Of a DNA stretch of 5,012 bases, positions 1 through 5,012 are shown in pieces. The number at the start of each line of letters is the position of its first letter. Position 1 is the stretch's first letter. The position numbers and the translations under genes are program-made. The stretch covers positions 1-5,012 of the forward strand of contig JAHILQ010000275.1 of the NCBI GenBank assembly GCA_018896985.1. The letters run 5' to 3'. The stretch is from Nitrospinota bacterium. GTDB taxonomy: Bacteria; Nitrospirota; Thermodesulfovibrionia; Thermodesulfovibrionales; UBA1546. The notes under the pieces are model-generated. The model saw only the letters and a list, made by a program, of their open reading frames with translations. It was not told the DNA's origin and did no database searches.

Positions 1-134
1 CCTGACCCTATTTACTAAAGCACTATTTACTAAAGCATGGATACCTTTGAAGGGGTGCACTGAGAGCAGCTTTGTGGGTATACGGCAAACCAGCAGGCTT
101 GTATGACATGCAGGACGTACTCGGGCTGAAATAA
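1..134 (+). pseudogene. dapB: 3' remnant of dihydrodipicolinate reductase (DapB), frameshifted, cut by window edge
   Basis: Codons 51-131 read RGALRAALWVY followed by GKPAGLYDMQDVLGLK and a TAA stop at 132-134. This closely resembles the DapB C-terminus (E. coli, recalled: GKESGLFDMRDVLDL). DapB makes tetrahydrodipicolinate for lysine and diaminopimelate synthesis in the cytoplasm. The reading frame is broken. GAT ACC TTT at 40-48 encodes the expected D-T-F, but one base is missing after G49 (GCA AGG GGT expected), so the preceding frame meets TGA at 48-50. Further upstream a third frame, beginning at base 2, encodes LTLFTKALFTKA, resembling the family's L-x-I-T-H-K-A segment, with roughly seven bases too few before D-T-F. 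The LFTKA block is duplicated. Only the last ~45 residues could be visible, so I cannot tell whether the whole gene is decayed, whether this is a stray fragment, or whether assembly errors caused the breaks. The C-terminal identity is strong; pseudogene status is less certain. Confidence 0.72.
8..37 (+). repeat. Perfect 15-bp tandem duplication
   Basis: The 15-mer CTATTTACTAAAGCA occurs twice back to back (8-22 and 23-37) without a mismatch. Its length is a multiple of three, and in frame 2 it duplicates the five codons for LFTKA within the dapB-like remnant. Slippage duplication in a decaying gene, or an assembly artefact, would both explain it. Confidence 0.9.
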
Positions 135-140
135 AAAATT

Positions 141-158
141 ATCGTGCATGGTAACGAT
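141..158. terminator. Weak hairpin between convergent genes, possible bidirectional terminator
   Basis: ATCGT at 141-145 pairs with ACGAT at 154-158 around an 8-nt loop. The stem is preceded by an A-run (133-138) and followed by TTTCATTTTT (158-167), so each strand has a U-rich tract after the hairpin. It lies between the dapB-remnant stop (134) and the AOR stop (174), the expected place for a shared terminator. The stem is only 5 bp and AT-rich, so the call is weak. Confidence 0.35.
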
Positions 159-173
159 TTCATTTTTAACCTT

Positions 174-1925
174 TTACACCTGTATGCTCTCTGCCATCTC
201 AATGATCCGTTGAGCATATGCATTTTTTAACCTGATGAGGAAATCCTCATCTATACTGCCTTTCCATGTGGTGACCTCGGTAAACCGTTTCGGGATAACC
301 ACTCCCTGTGGATTAAAGCCGGTAGCAAGACGTGTTTTCCAGCGAAGCCTCTGAATATGCTGGGAAACGCTCTTGATGTTATTAGCCAAAGTATCATAGC
401 CAACAGATTGCAGACATTTTGAAAGAAGTTCATCAGTATAGACGCTACGGGCAAAGAGACAGGCAACCATGGAGGTGAGGAAAACCCTTCCCTGCTCGTC
501 TTTGACCATAAAATCTACCGCATCCTGAATGTTCTTGCCTTTAGGCTTCTGGTCATAGCTGTAACCAGCTGAATCCAGATGTGAGTGGCGCAATCCCAGC
601 GCTTGTGATGTAAAGAAGACCTCTCCTGTCGCATACCCTGCCATCTCCTGTCCGAGCACGCAAGCGAAATCAGCGCCTCCATATTTCTCAGCAGCCTTCA
701 TCGTACCCTGCGATAGAAGGCGATAGAACTCATTTGTACCAAACGATAGATGCTTCATGGCTTCCTTGTATCCCTTATCATTGCCGAATTTGAGAGGTAC
801 GATTGTCTCTTTCTCAGTGATGATCCCCTTCTCTAATGCCTCAGTAGCCCAGGCAAGTGCCACACCTGCAGACATAACATCGAGACCCATCTTCTCCGCC
901 ACATCGATAATCATCAACACATTAAAGCAATCCTTTATGCCAAGCATTGAGCCAGTAGCAAAAATGGGTTCATGGTCATATGATACCTGACGGTATAAGT
1001 ACCTGTTTTCCTCCATGAACTTCTCGCGGAAAAACCCGATGTGTATGCAACCGACGGGACAGCCCGAGCATGCTGCATTCCGTAACAGTGCAACCTCTGC
1101 AAACTTCTCACCAGTGATTCCAGCAATGTCAGTATCACTTGTCTGCTGCAGGTTTCTGCATGGCAATGCCTTGATATCGTTAAGCACGGCAACGTTCGCC
1201 GAAGTTCCAAGGTTGTGATACTTACTCATCATATCGGTATCGGTAAGCTGCCTGTGTACTTCCTCAAACAGCTTTGGATATTCCTTGTTCTCCATGAGTG
1301 GGAAAATCCCGTCTCCATGAATTACAATCCCTTTGAGGTTCTTGGCGCCCATAACAGTGCCACCGCCGAGCCTTCCGAAATGACGGTAGGAATCGACATT
1401 AATACAGGCCATTGCCGAACCATTCTCACCAGCAGGACCAATACGGAGTATGCTCCTATGTCCGGACCCTTTTTTGAACATACGGCGGAGCATCTTGCCC
1501 GTCGCATATAAGTCCATACCCCACAGGTATTGGACCTCCTTGACATCGAGATGTCGCGAGCCGACCACTACACACGAGGGCCTTTTGGCTTTTCCCGTAA
1601 TAATTAGGGCATCAAGGTCAGCAAAACGGAGAGAAAGCGATGAGCGTCCGCCGCCATGACTCTCGGCATATTGGTCATGATAGGGTGACTTGAAAGCACA
1701 GACTGTTTTGCTCATGAGTGGGAAATATCCTGTGAGTGGACCAATAGCAAAGATAAGCGGTTGCTCCGGGTCATTCCATGGTTTGCTGGTTTGGCCGTAT
1801 TTATTAAACAACGCTGCAGCCAGGCCGCTCCCCCCTGCGACTGTATCCCTGCCGTCAACGGTCACTACATTTCCGCGACCAGTGAAAAGGTCTACAACGA
1901 GTACTCTAAAGTAATCCCTGATCAT
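174..1925 (-). CDS. Aldehyde:ferredoxin oxidoreductase family catalytic subunit
   Basis: This 583-aa cytoplasmic enzyme belongs to the tungsten/molybdenum bis-pterin AOR family, which interconverts aldehydes and carboxylic acids with ferredoxin-type electron carriers; some relatives have other substrates. The N-terminal AOR domain shows IGPLTGYFPLMSK, SHGGGRSSLSLRFADLDA with IITGKA, and RIGPAGENGSAMA with GRLGGGTVMGAKNLKGIVIHG. The [4Fe-4S] ligands are visible as C286-x2-C289-x3-C293 (CSGCPVGC) and a distal C489 (TSMVACLFAR), close to the Pyrococcus AOR spacing (288/291/295/494). E319 (DHEP) may match its active-site Glu. Unusual: the family's PR...YATS.RGxxH segment is not recognisable; RHSHLDSAGYSYDQ (446-459) stands there, and the C-terminus ends shortly after IPKRF without the usual YGWDxxG-type tail. 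Start ATG 1925 overlaps the upstream ferredoxin stop (ATGA) and has a strong SD. Family assignment is firm; substrate and metal are unknown. Confidence 0.93.
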   Translation of the reverse strand: MIRDYFRVLVVDLFTGRGNVVTVDGRDTVAGGSGLAAALFNKYGQTSKPWNDPEQPLIFAIGPLTGYFPLMSKTVCAFKSPYHDQYAESHGGGRSSLSLRFADLDALIITGKAKRPSCVVVGSRHLDVKEVQYLWGMDLYATGKMLRRMFKKGSGHRSILRIGPAGENGSAMACINVDSYRHFGRLGGGTVMGAKNLKGIVIHGDGIFPLMENKEYPKLFEEVHRQLTDTDMMSKYHNLGTSANVAVLNDIKALPCRNLQQTSDTDIAGITGEKFAEVALLRNAACSGCPVGCIHIGFFREKFMEENRYLYRQVSYDHEPIFATGSMLGIKDCFNVLMIIDVAEKMGLDVMSAGVALAWATEALEKGIITEKETIVPLKFGNDKGYKEAMKHLSFGTNEFYRLLSQGTMKAAEKYGGADFACVLGQEMAGYATGEVFFTSQALGLRHSHLDSAGYSYDQKPKGKNIQDAVDFMVKDEQGRVFLTSMVACLFARSVYTDELLSKCLQSVGYDTLANNIKSVSQHIQRLRWKTRLATGFNPQGVVIPKRFTEVTTWKGSIDEDFLIRLKNAYAQRIIEMAESIQV

Positions 1926-2356
1926 AAACCAGCCTCCTTTCCTTCGTTCTCCTCTGATAGTATCTTAACCATTTCGAGGCAGTCGTGGGGGCAAAAGGGC
2001 ACGCAGCGGCCGCAATGGATACAGACGAAGGGCTCTCCCGTCATATCCGAATAGATCGCATCGACTGGACATGCCTTGGCACATTCTCCGCAACGGATAC
2101 AGAGTTTTTTCTGGACAACTACTCCCCCGCCTTTTCGCTGGTAGAAAGCACCAGTGGGACAAACTAATGCGCAGGGTGCAGGATCACAGGCAAGACATAT
2201 TCTTGACTCGAAACCGGTAGACAAACCGCCTGAAGAAGCTATGCGAATGCCTGCGGTATCCCACGAAAGGCGTTTATTCACAAGGCGTGCACAGGCAAGT
2301 GAACATGAATGACATCCGATACATCGTTCCATCCTATGCGTTGTTAAGATTTTCAT
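1922..2356 (-). CDS. Four-cluster [4Fe-4S] ferredoxin-like electron-transfer subunit of the AOR
   Basis: This 144-aa protein holds four complete cysteine quartets: C12-x2-C15-x2-C18-x3-C22; C54-x2-C57-x4-C62-x3-C66-P; C86-x2-C89-x2-C92-x3-C96-P; and C112-x2-C115-x2-C118-x3-C122-P, plus an extra C126. The unusual x4 spacing in the second motif is typical of the DMSO-reductase/hydrogenase-type iron-sulfur subunits (DmsB, HycB, AorA-like). There is no Tat or Sec signal and no membrane segment, so it should be cytoplasmic. Four clusters could form an electron wire from the AOR active site to an external ferredoxin or a further subunit. It is the first gene of the operon and overlaps the AOR gene by 4 bp. 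The start ATG at 2356 has an AAGGAGT ribosome site 4 nt upstream. The cluster count is seen directly; the partnership with the AOR is inferred from coupling and from known AorA/AorB pairs. Confidence 0.93.
   Translation of the reverse strand: MKILTTHRMERCIGCHSCSLACARLVNKRLSWDTAGIRIASSGGLSTGFESRICLACDPAPCALVCPTGAFYQRKGGGVVVQKKLCIRCGECAKACPVDAIYSDMTGEPFVCIHCGRCVPFCPHDCLEMVKILSEENEGKEAGL
1933..1940 (-). promoter_or_regulatory. Shine-Dalgarno of the AOR gene
   Basis: On the - strand this reads AAAGGAGG, ending 7 nt before the ATG at 1925. It lies inside the end of the ferredoxin gene. With the ATGA overlap it supports both the chosen start and translational coupling of the two subunits. Confidence 0.85.
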
Positions 2357-2360
2357 ATGA

Positions 2361-2367
2361 ACTCCTT
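2361..2367 (-). promoter_or_regulatory. Shine-Dalgarno of the ferredoxin-like gene
   Basis: The - strand reads AAGGAGT and then TCAT before the ATG at 2356. The GGAG core sits 5-6 nt from the start codon, which fixes the start. Confidence 0.85.
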
Positions 2368-2401
2368 ATGATAACAAAAAATATAATTATCTGACGATGG
2401 T

Positions 2402-2431
2402 ATTATACACATGTGCTCAGAAATATGTCGA
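2402..2431 (-). promoter_or_regulatory. Sigma70-like promoter of the ferredoxin-AOR operon
   Basis: On the - strand, TCGACA (2431-2426; 5 of 6 to TTGACA) is followed after 18 nt by a perfect TATAAT (2407-2402). Transcription would begin near 2395, giving a leader of about 40 nt. The spacer contains a perfect 8-bp palindrome, CACATGTG (2408-2415), directly next to the -10 box; it may be a regulator site or chance. Confidence 0.62.
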
Positions 2432-2490
2432 ACGCGCCACAAAGCCCGCTTGATTCACTTTATGGAAAACACAGTGACGAAAAAAGAGAG

Positions 2491-2520
2491 ATTGCTTCTC
2501 CGCCTCAGGCGGATCGCAAT
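2491..2520. repeat. Palindromic intergenic repeat (GATTGC...GCAATGAC type)
   Basis: ATTGC (2491-2495) pairs with GCAAT (2516-2520). Inside it, TCCGCC (2499-2504) pairs perfectly with GGCGGA (2508-2513) around a TCA loop, with a small TTC/TC internal loop. The flanks (GAGAGATTGC and CGCAATGACA) resemble a dispersed repeat I recall from many environmental bacterial genomes, often seen in reverse as GTCATTGCGA...GAAGCAATCTC. There is no U-run after it, so it is more like a dispersed repeat than a terminator. The rest of 2357-2601 has no gene: it holds the - strand promoter, this hairpin and the first arm of the inverted repeat described next. Confidence 0.6.
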
Positions 2521-2552
2521 GACAATAATATAAATGAAATCGGAATTCCTTT

Positions 2553-2672
2553 ACCCCGTTAGAAAGAAAACCCATTCTTTTGGGTACACTAAAAAATATA
2601 TATGAGACCTGTTAGTGGAAAAAACGATTCAGGAGTAAAATTTAAAGCCTTATCCGAGCTTTCTAACGGGGT
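2553..2672. repeat. 120-nt segment bounded by a perfect 14-bp inverted repeat, spanning the hemW start
   Basis: ACCCCGTTAGAAAG (2553-2566) is the exact reverse complement of CTTTCTAACGGGGT (2659-2672). The 92 nt between them contain a smaller hairpin, ACCCA/TGGGT (2570-2574 with 2581-2585), and the annotated hemW ATG at 2602. The right arm encodes residues 20-24 of hemW (LSNGV). It could be a small MITE-like element that landed on the gene's 5' end, or a secondary structure that can mask the start. Confidence 0.65.
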
Positions 2673-3843
2673 GTACATCCATATACCCTTCTGTATTAAA
2701 AAATGCCTTTACTGTGATTTTTTGTCTGTGCCTTATAATGATTTACTTGCAAGGGCATACACGGATGCACTATGCAAAGAATTAATCCTGAAAAAAGATA
2801 TTGCAGGGCAATTAAAGACGGTTTATATCGGAGGAGGGACTCCGTCTATTTTGTCTGAAGAATGTTTCAGGCAGTTGTTTAAATGCCTTAAGGAGAATTT
2901 TAAATTCTCTGATTCTCCTGAGATTACTGTTGAGGCAAATCCGGGAACTGTTGATAAATCAAAGATAGATACAATGCTTTCCCTCGGAGTGAACAGATTA
3001 AGTATTGGTGTCCAGTCATTCAATGATAATGAATTAAAGACACTTGGAAGAATCCACACATCTGATGAGGCATTAAAGGCAATAGAGACAATCAAAGACT
3101 CAGGCATTAATAATTTTTCAATAGACCTGATATACGGAATTCAGGGGCAGACTCTTGATTCATGGAAAAAGACCATATCAAAGGTATTTGAGCTTTCTCC
3201 TGCGCATATATCTTCTTATGAACTTACGCTTGAGGAGGGGACACCATTATACAAAATGATAAAGTCCGAGGAAACAAATCCCTCCTCGCCCCCCTTTGCT
3301 AAAGGGGGGATGGGGGGATTTTTAGCTAACATCAAAATGCCTGCAGAGGAATTGATTCTTGACATGTATAACTACGCAATAGAACATCTGACATCCAAAG
3401 GCTATGAGCACTATGAAATATCAAACTTTGCCTTGCACGGTTTCAGATGTCTGCACAATCTGAATTACTGGAGCAGGGGAGAATACATAGGTGCAGGAGC
3501 CGGAGCGCACTCTTTTATCAGAGGTTCCCGCTCAAAGAACACAGATGATATTAGAAGATACATAAAAGACCTTAATAAAGGAATAATCCCTGAAGCTGAG
3601 TCAGTGGAGATTAAGTGCGGGGAGGCGATTAAGGAGTTTATATTCCTCAATCTCAGAAAGACCGAAGGGATAAGTCTTGCAAAAGCAGAAGCCCTTGGAC
3701 TGGACATGCCCGGTGTCTGTATGGGATTGATTGAAGAGGGATATCTTGAGATAAAAGGTGATTATCTGAGGCTTTCAAGAAAGGGTCTGGTAATATCCAA
3801 TTCAGTTATAGTAAGGCTGTTTGAAGGATTAGGGCTTGACTGA
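2602..3843 (+). CDS. hemW: Radical SAM heme chaperone HemW (coproporphyrinogen III oxidase-like)
   Basis: This 413-aa cytoplasmic protein opens with VYIHIPFC and the radical-SAM triad C31-x3-C35-x2-C38, followed by DF. That CxxxCxYCDF form marks HemW; true HemN has a further cysteine (CxxxCxxCxC). Other family motifs are YIGGGTPS (75-82), EANPGT (111-116), RLSIGVQSF (132-140), IDLIYGIQGQT, YELTLEEGTPLY, YEHYEISNFA and HNLNYW (285-290), then the C-terminal winged-helix part. HemW binds heme and helps deliver it to haem proteins; it is not thought to oxidise coproporphyrinogen. The protein is longer than usual (about 375-390 aa) for two reasons: a 23-residue N-terminal lead, and an in-frame palindromic insert at residues 226-240. 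The start is uncertain: ATG 2602 has no clear SD, upstream extension is blocked by TAA at 2590, and GTG 2671 (V24) is an alternative nearer the usual family start. It is divergent from the AOR operon. Confidence 0.93.
   Translation: MRPVSGKNDSGVKFKALSELSNGVYIHIPFCIKKCLYCDFLSVPYNDLLARAYTDALCKELILKKDIAGQLKTVYIGGGTPSILSEECFRQLFKCLKENFKFSDSPEITVEANPGTVDKSKIDTMLSLGVNRLSIGVQSFNDNELKTLGRIHTSDEALKAIETIKDSGINNFSIDLIYGIQGQTLDSWKKTISKVFELSPAHISSYELTLEEGTPLYKMIKSEETNPSSPPFAKGGMGGFLANIKMPAEELILDMYNYAIEHLTSKGYEHYEISNFALHGFRCLHNLNYWSRGEYIGAGAGAHSFIRGSRSKNTDDIRRYIKDLNKGIIPEAESVEIKCGEAIKEFIFLNLRKTEGISLAKAEALGLDMPGVCMGLIEEGYLEIKGDYLRLSRKGLVISNSVIVRLFEGLGLD
3276..3321. repeat. In-frame palindromic repeat inside hemW (NPSSPPFAKGGMGGF element)
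   Basis: CCCCCCTTT (3289-3297) and AAAGGGGGG (3301-3309) form a perfect stem around GCT. The arms extend to AAATCCC at 3276 and GGGATTT ending at 3321, with a few mismatches and one bulge. It encodes hemW residues 226-240, NPSSPPFAKGGMGGF. I recognise this low-complexity string as the translation of a dispersed palindromic repeat common in some Nitrospirota, Desulfobacterota and cyanobacteria. In HemW the TPLYKMIKSE segment normally runs directly into the KMPAEE...DMY helix, so about 15-20 residues have been added without shifting frame. The C/G-run composition is unlike the AT-rich gene around it. Confidence 0.85.
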
Positions 3844-3868
3844 TATTTTTTATTGCTCTCGTGGAATA

Positions 3869-4047
3869 GCGAGATACAGGGTTAGTTTGAGCGACATTAG
3901 AGATTTTTCGTTTTCGTTCTTGGCGAAATGAAGCGCCAACAGCCGCAACTGTCTGAACCCGAAGGGTGAGTTTTGCGGCTGTAGCGGAATGAGCCTTAGA
4001 ATGACAGAAAAATATCTTCGGAAGCGAAAGCTAATCCTGTATCTCGC
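3869..4047. repeat. 179-nt nested palindromic element with 17-bp closing stem (repeat or structured RNA)
   Basis: GCGAGATACAGGGTTAG (3869-3885) is complementary to CTAATCCTGTATCTCGC (4031-4047) at 16 of 17 positions; the remaining one is a G-T/G-U wobble. Nested inside are ATTTTTC/GAAAAAT (3903-3909 with 4007-4013), the hairpin TTGGCG/CGCCAA (3920-3925 with 3934-3939), and the hairpin ACAGCCGCAA/TTGCGGCTGT (3939-3948 with 3973-3982), itself capped by ACCC-GAA-GGGT (3957-3967). A UUCG-type turn sits at 4015-4022. There is no convincing ORF on either strand. Together with the short flanks it occupies nearly all of the 3844-4107 gap between hemW and ilvE. A MITE-like or BIME-like intergenic repeat fits best; a cis-regulatory or non-coding RNA is possible. 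The pairing is seen directly; the function is not known. Confidence 0.7.
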
Positions 4048-4097
4048 AGATTAAGTCACCTTTTGCGCTGGATTTATACATTATGTTTGTTATAGAA

Positions 4098-4103
4098 TAT
4101 AAT
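4098..4103 (+). promoter_or_regulatory. Possible -10 box just before ilvE
   Basis: TATAAT at 4098-4103 ends 4 nt before the ilvE ATG. If it is used, transcription would begin at or near the start codon, giving a leaderless mRNA, which fits the absence of a Shine-Dalgarno sequence. No good -35 box is seen at 16-18 nt, and the local sequence is AT-rich, so this could be chance. Confidence 0.3.
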
Positions 4104-4107
4104 TTCT

Positions 4108-5012
4108 ATGATAAAGAAGACAAAAAAGATATGGATGGACGGCAGGTTTGTAGACTGGGATAACGCCAATGTGCATGTAATGACTCATACCCTTCATTAC
4201 GGGCTTGGAGTTTTTGAGGGCATAAGGTGTTATGAGACAAAAGGCGGGCCTGCAATCTTCAGGCTCAAGGAGCATGTTCAGAGGCTCTTTAAGTCAGCCC
4301 ATATTTTTCTGCTTGCGATTCCTTATTCAGAGAAAGAGATTGAAGATGCGATAATCAAGACAGTTAAGATAAATAAGGTCAAGGAATGCTACATAAGGCC
4401 ATTGGTATATATAGGATACGGAGCCATGGGCTTATATCCCAAGGATAATCCTGTGAGGGTTGCCGTCAGCGTATGGCCGTGGGGCGCATACCTCGGTGAC
4501 GATGGACTGAAAAACGGCATAAGGGTAAAGGTGTCATCCTTCATAAAGAATCATGTAAACTCACAGATGAGCAGGGCTAAGGCATGCGGCTATTACATCA
4601 ATTCGCAACTTGCAAAGAAAGAGGCGATCTCATTGGGTTACGACGAAGCGCTTCTGCTTGACACAGACGGATATGTGGCTGAAGGAAGCGGTGAGAATAT
4701 ATTTATTGTGAGAAACAGCAGGCTGAAGACCACGCCGTTGACTTCAGCGCTTGAGGGCATTACAAGAGACGGCATAATGAAGATTGCGCGGGATTTAAAG
4801 ATTGAAGTAATAGAAGAGAGGTTCACAAGGGATGAGCTCTACATAGCGGATGAGGCGTTTTTCACAGGCACAGCAGCAGAGGTTACTCCGATAAGAGAGG
4901 TTGACGGCAGAGTAATCGGAGAAGGAAGGGCAGGCAGGATTACAAAGAAACTGCAGTCTGTATTCTTTGACAGCGTGAAAGGGAAGAATAAAAAATACGA
5001 ATCCTGGCTTAC
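4108..5012 (+). CDS. ilvE: Branched-chain amino acid aminotransferase IlvE (3' end cut by window edge)
   Basis: This class IV PLP-dependent aminotransferase moves the amino group between glutamate and the 2-oxo acids of leucine, isoleucine and valine in the cytoplasm, the last step of their synthesis. The 301 full codons read MIKKTKKIWMDGRFVDWDNA, then HTLHYGLGVFEGIRCYET, RLKEHVQRLFKSA and YIRPLVYIGYGAMGLYP. The PLP lysine is K158 in SRAKACGYY, matching the AKAxGNY site of E. coli IlvE. EGSGENIF (from E192), LEGITRD and FFTGTAAEVTPI (251-262) are the remaining signatures. The frame is still open at the window end, reading YESWL plus two bases; with an E. coli length of about 309 aa, only a few codons plus the stop should be missing. 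No clear SD precedes the ATG at 4108; upstream lies the large palindromic element. No frameshift or missing key residue was seen. Confidence 0.95.
   Translation, partial: MIKKTKKIWMDGRFVDWDNANVHVMTHTLHYGLGVFEGIRCYETKGGPAIFRLKEHVQRLFKSAHIFLLAIPYSEKEIEDAIIKTVKINKVKECYIRPLVYIGYGAMGLYPKDNPVRVAVSVWPWGAYLGDDGLKNGIRVKVSSFIKNHVNSQMSRAKACGYYINSQLAKKEAISLGYDEALLLDTDGYVAEGSGENIFIVRNSRLKTTPLTSALEGITRDGIMKIARDLKIEVIEERFTRDELYIADEAFFTGTAAEVTPIREVDGRVIGEGRAGRITKKLQSVFFDSVKGKNKKYESWL

Noticed and set aside
8..37. CRISPR-like or iteron repeat
   Set aside because: Only two 15-bp copies directly abutting without spacers, and they fall in the dapB-like coding remnant.
23..223. 66-aa ORF on the - strand after the AOR gene
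   Set aside because: It overlaps the AOR 3' end in another frame and lies antisense to the clear DapB C-terminal codons; no family resemblance.
935..1546. ORFs of 67-98 aa on both strands within the AOR gene
   Set aside because: They are other-frame readings of a well-supported AOR coding region; no recognisable motif and no SD.
1761..2167. + strand and alternate-frame ORFs over the ferredoxin-AOR junction
   Set aside because: Antisense or out of frame to the cysteine-rich ferredoxin subunit, whose four motifs prove the real frame.
3276..3321. C-run/G-run hairpin in hemW as a transcription terminator
   Set aside because: It lies mid-gene in an open frame; it has only a short T-tract and its translation matches a known repeat-derived peptide type.
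2823..3707. 94-aa and 80-aa - strand ORFs inside hemW
   Set aside because: Antisense to conserved HemW motifs; no support of their own.
2602..3843. HemN (oxygen-independent coproporphyrinogen III dehydrogenase)
   Set aside because: The motif is CxxxCxYCDF, without HemN's fourth cysteine two residues after the triad, so HemW is the better call.
3869..4047. Riboswitch or T-box leader for ilvE
   Set aside because: I could not recognise a T-box sequence, a leader peptide with Leu/Ile/Val codon runs or any known riboswitch core; symmetric terminal arms favour a repeat element.
4090..4826. Small - strand ORFs inside ilvE
   Set aside because: Antisense to conserved IlvE sequence including the PLP and EGSGEN regions.

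Overview
The window looks like bacterial chromosome from an anaerobe, most plausibly a Nitrospirota/Thermodesulfovibrionia- or Desulfobacterota-type genome. This is inferred from a tungsten/molybdenum-type aldehyde:ferredoxin oxidoreductase (AOR) with a ferredoxin partner, and from several dispersed-repeat types, including the in-frame 'NPSSPPFAKGGMGGF' palindrome. No rRNA or other phylogenetic marker is present, so the assignment is tentative.

Layout. (1) Positions 1-134, + strand: the broken 3' end of a dapB-like gene (dihydrodipicolinate reductase). Its C-terminal motif is clear, but it carries two frame changes and an in-frame 15-bp tandem duplication. (2) About 135-173: a convergent gap with a weak, possibly bidirectional hairpin. 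(3) 2356-174, - strand: a two-gene operon with a sigma70-like promoter near 2431-2402. A small four-cluster [4Fe-4S] protein is followed, with a 4-bp ATGA overlap, by an AOR-family catalytic subunit. Both genes have good Shine-Dalgarno sequences. The order resembles the AorA-AorB part of AorABC, but no FAD subunit follows. (4) 2357-2601: a divergent intergenic region holding the - strand promoter, a GC-rich 'GCAAT' hairpin repeat and one arm of a 14-bp inverted repeat. The other arm lies inside the hemW 5' end. (5) 2602-3843, + strand: hemW (radical SAM heme chaperone), interrupted in frame by a palindromic repeat. (6) 3844-4107: an intergenic region dominated by a 179-nt nested palindromic element with a 17-bp closing stem. 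(7) 4108-5012, + strand: ilvE (branched-chain aminotransferase), complete except for its last few codons.

The genes do not form one pathway. The AOR pair is a redox module (carboxylic acid/aldehyde or a related low-potential reaction linked to ferredoxin). hemW and ilvE are housekeeping genes on the other strand. The most striking feature is the density of palindromic elements around hemW: upstream, across its start, inside it and downstream. I found no defence system, CRISPR array, tRNA or transposase gene.
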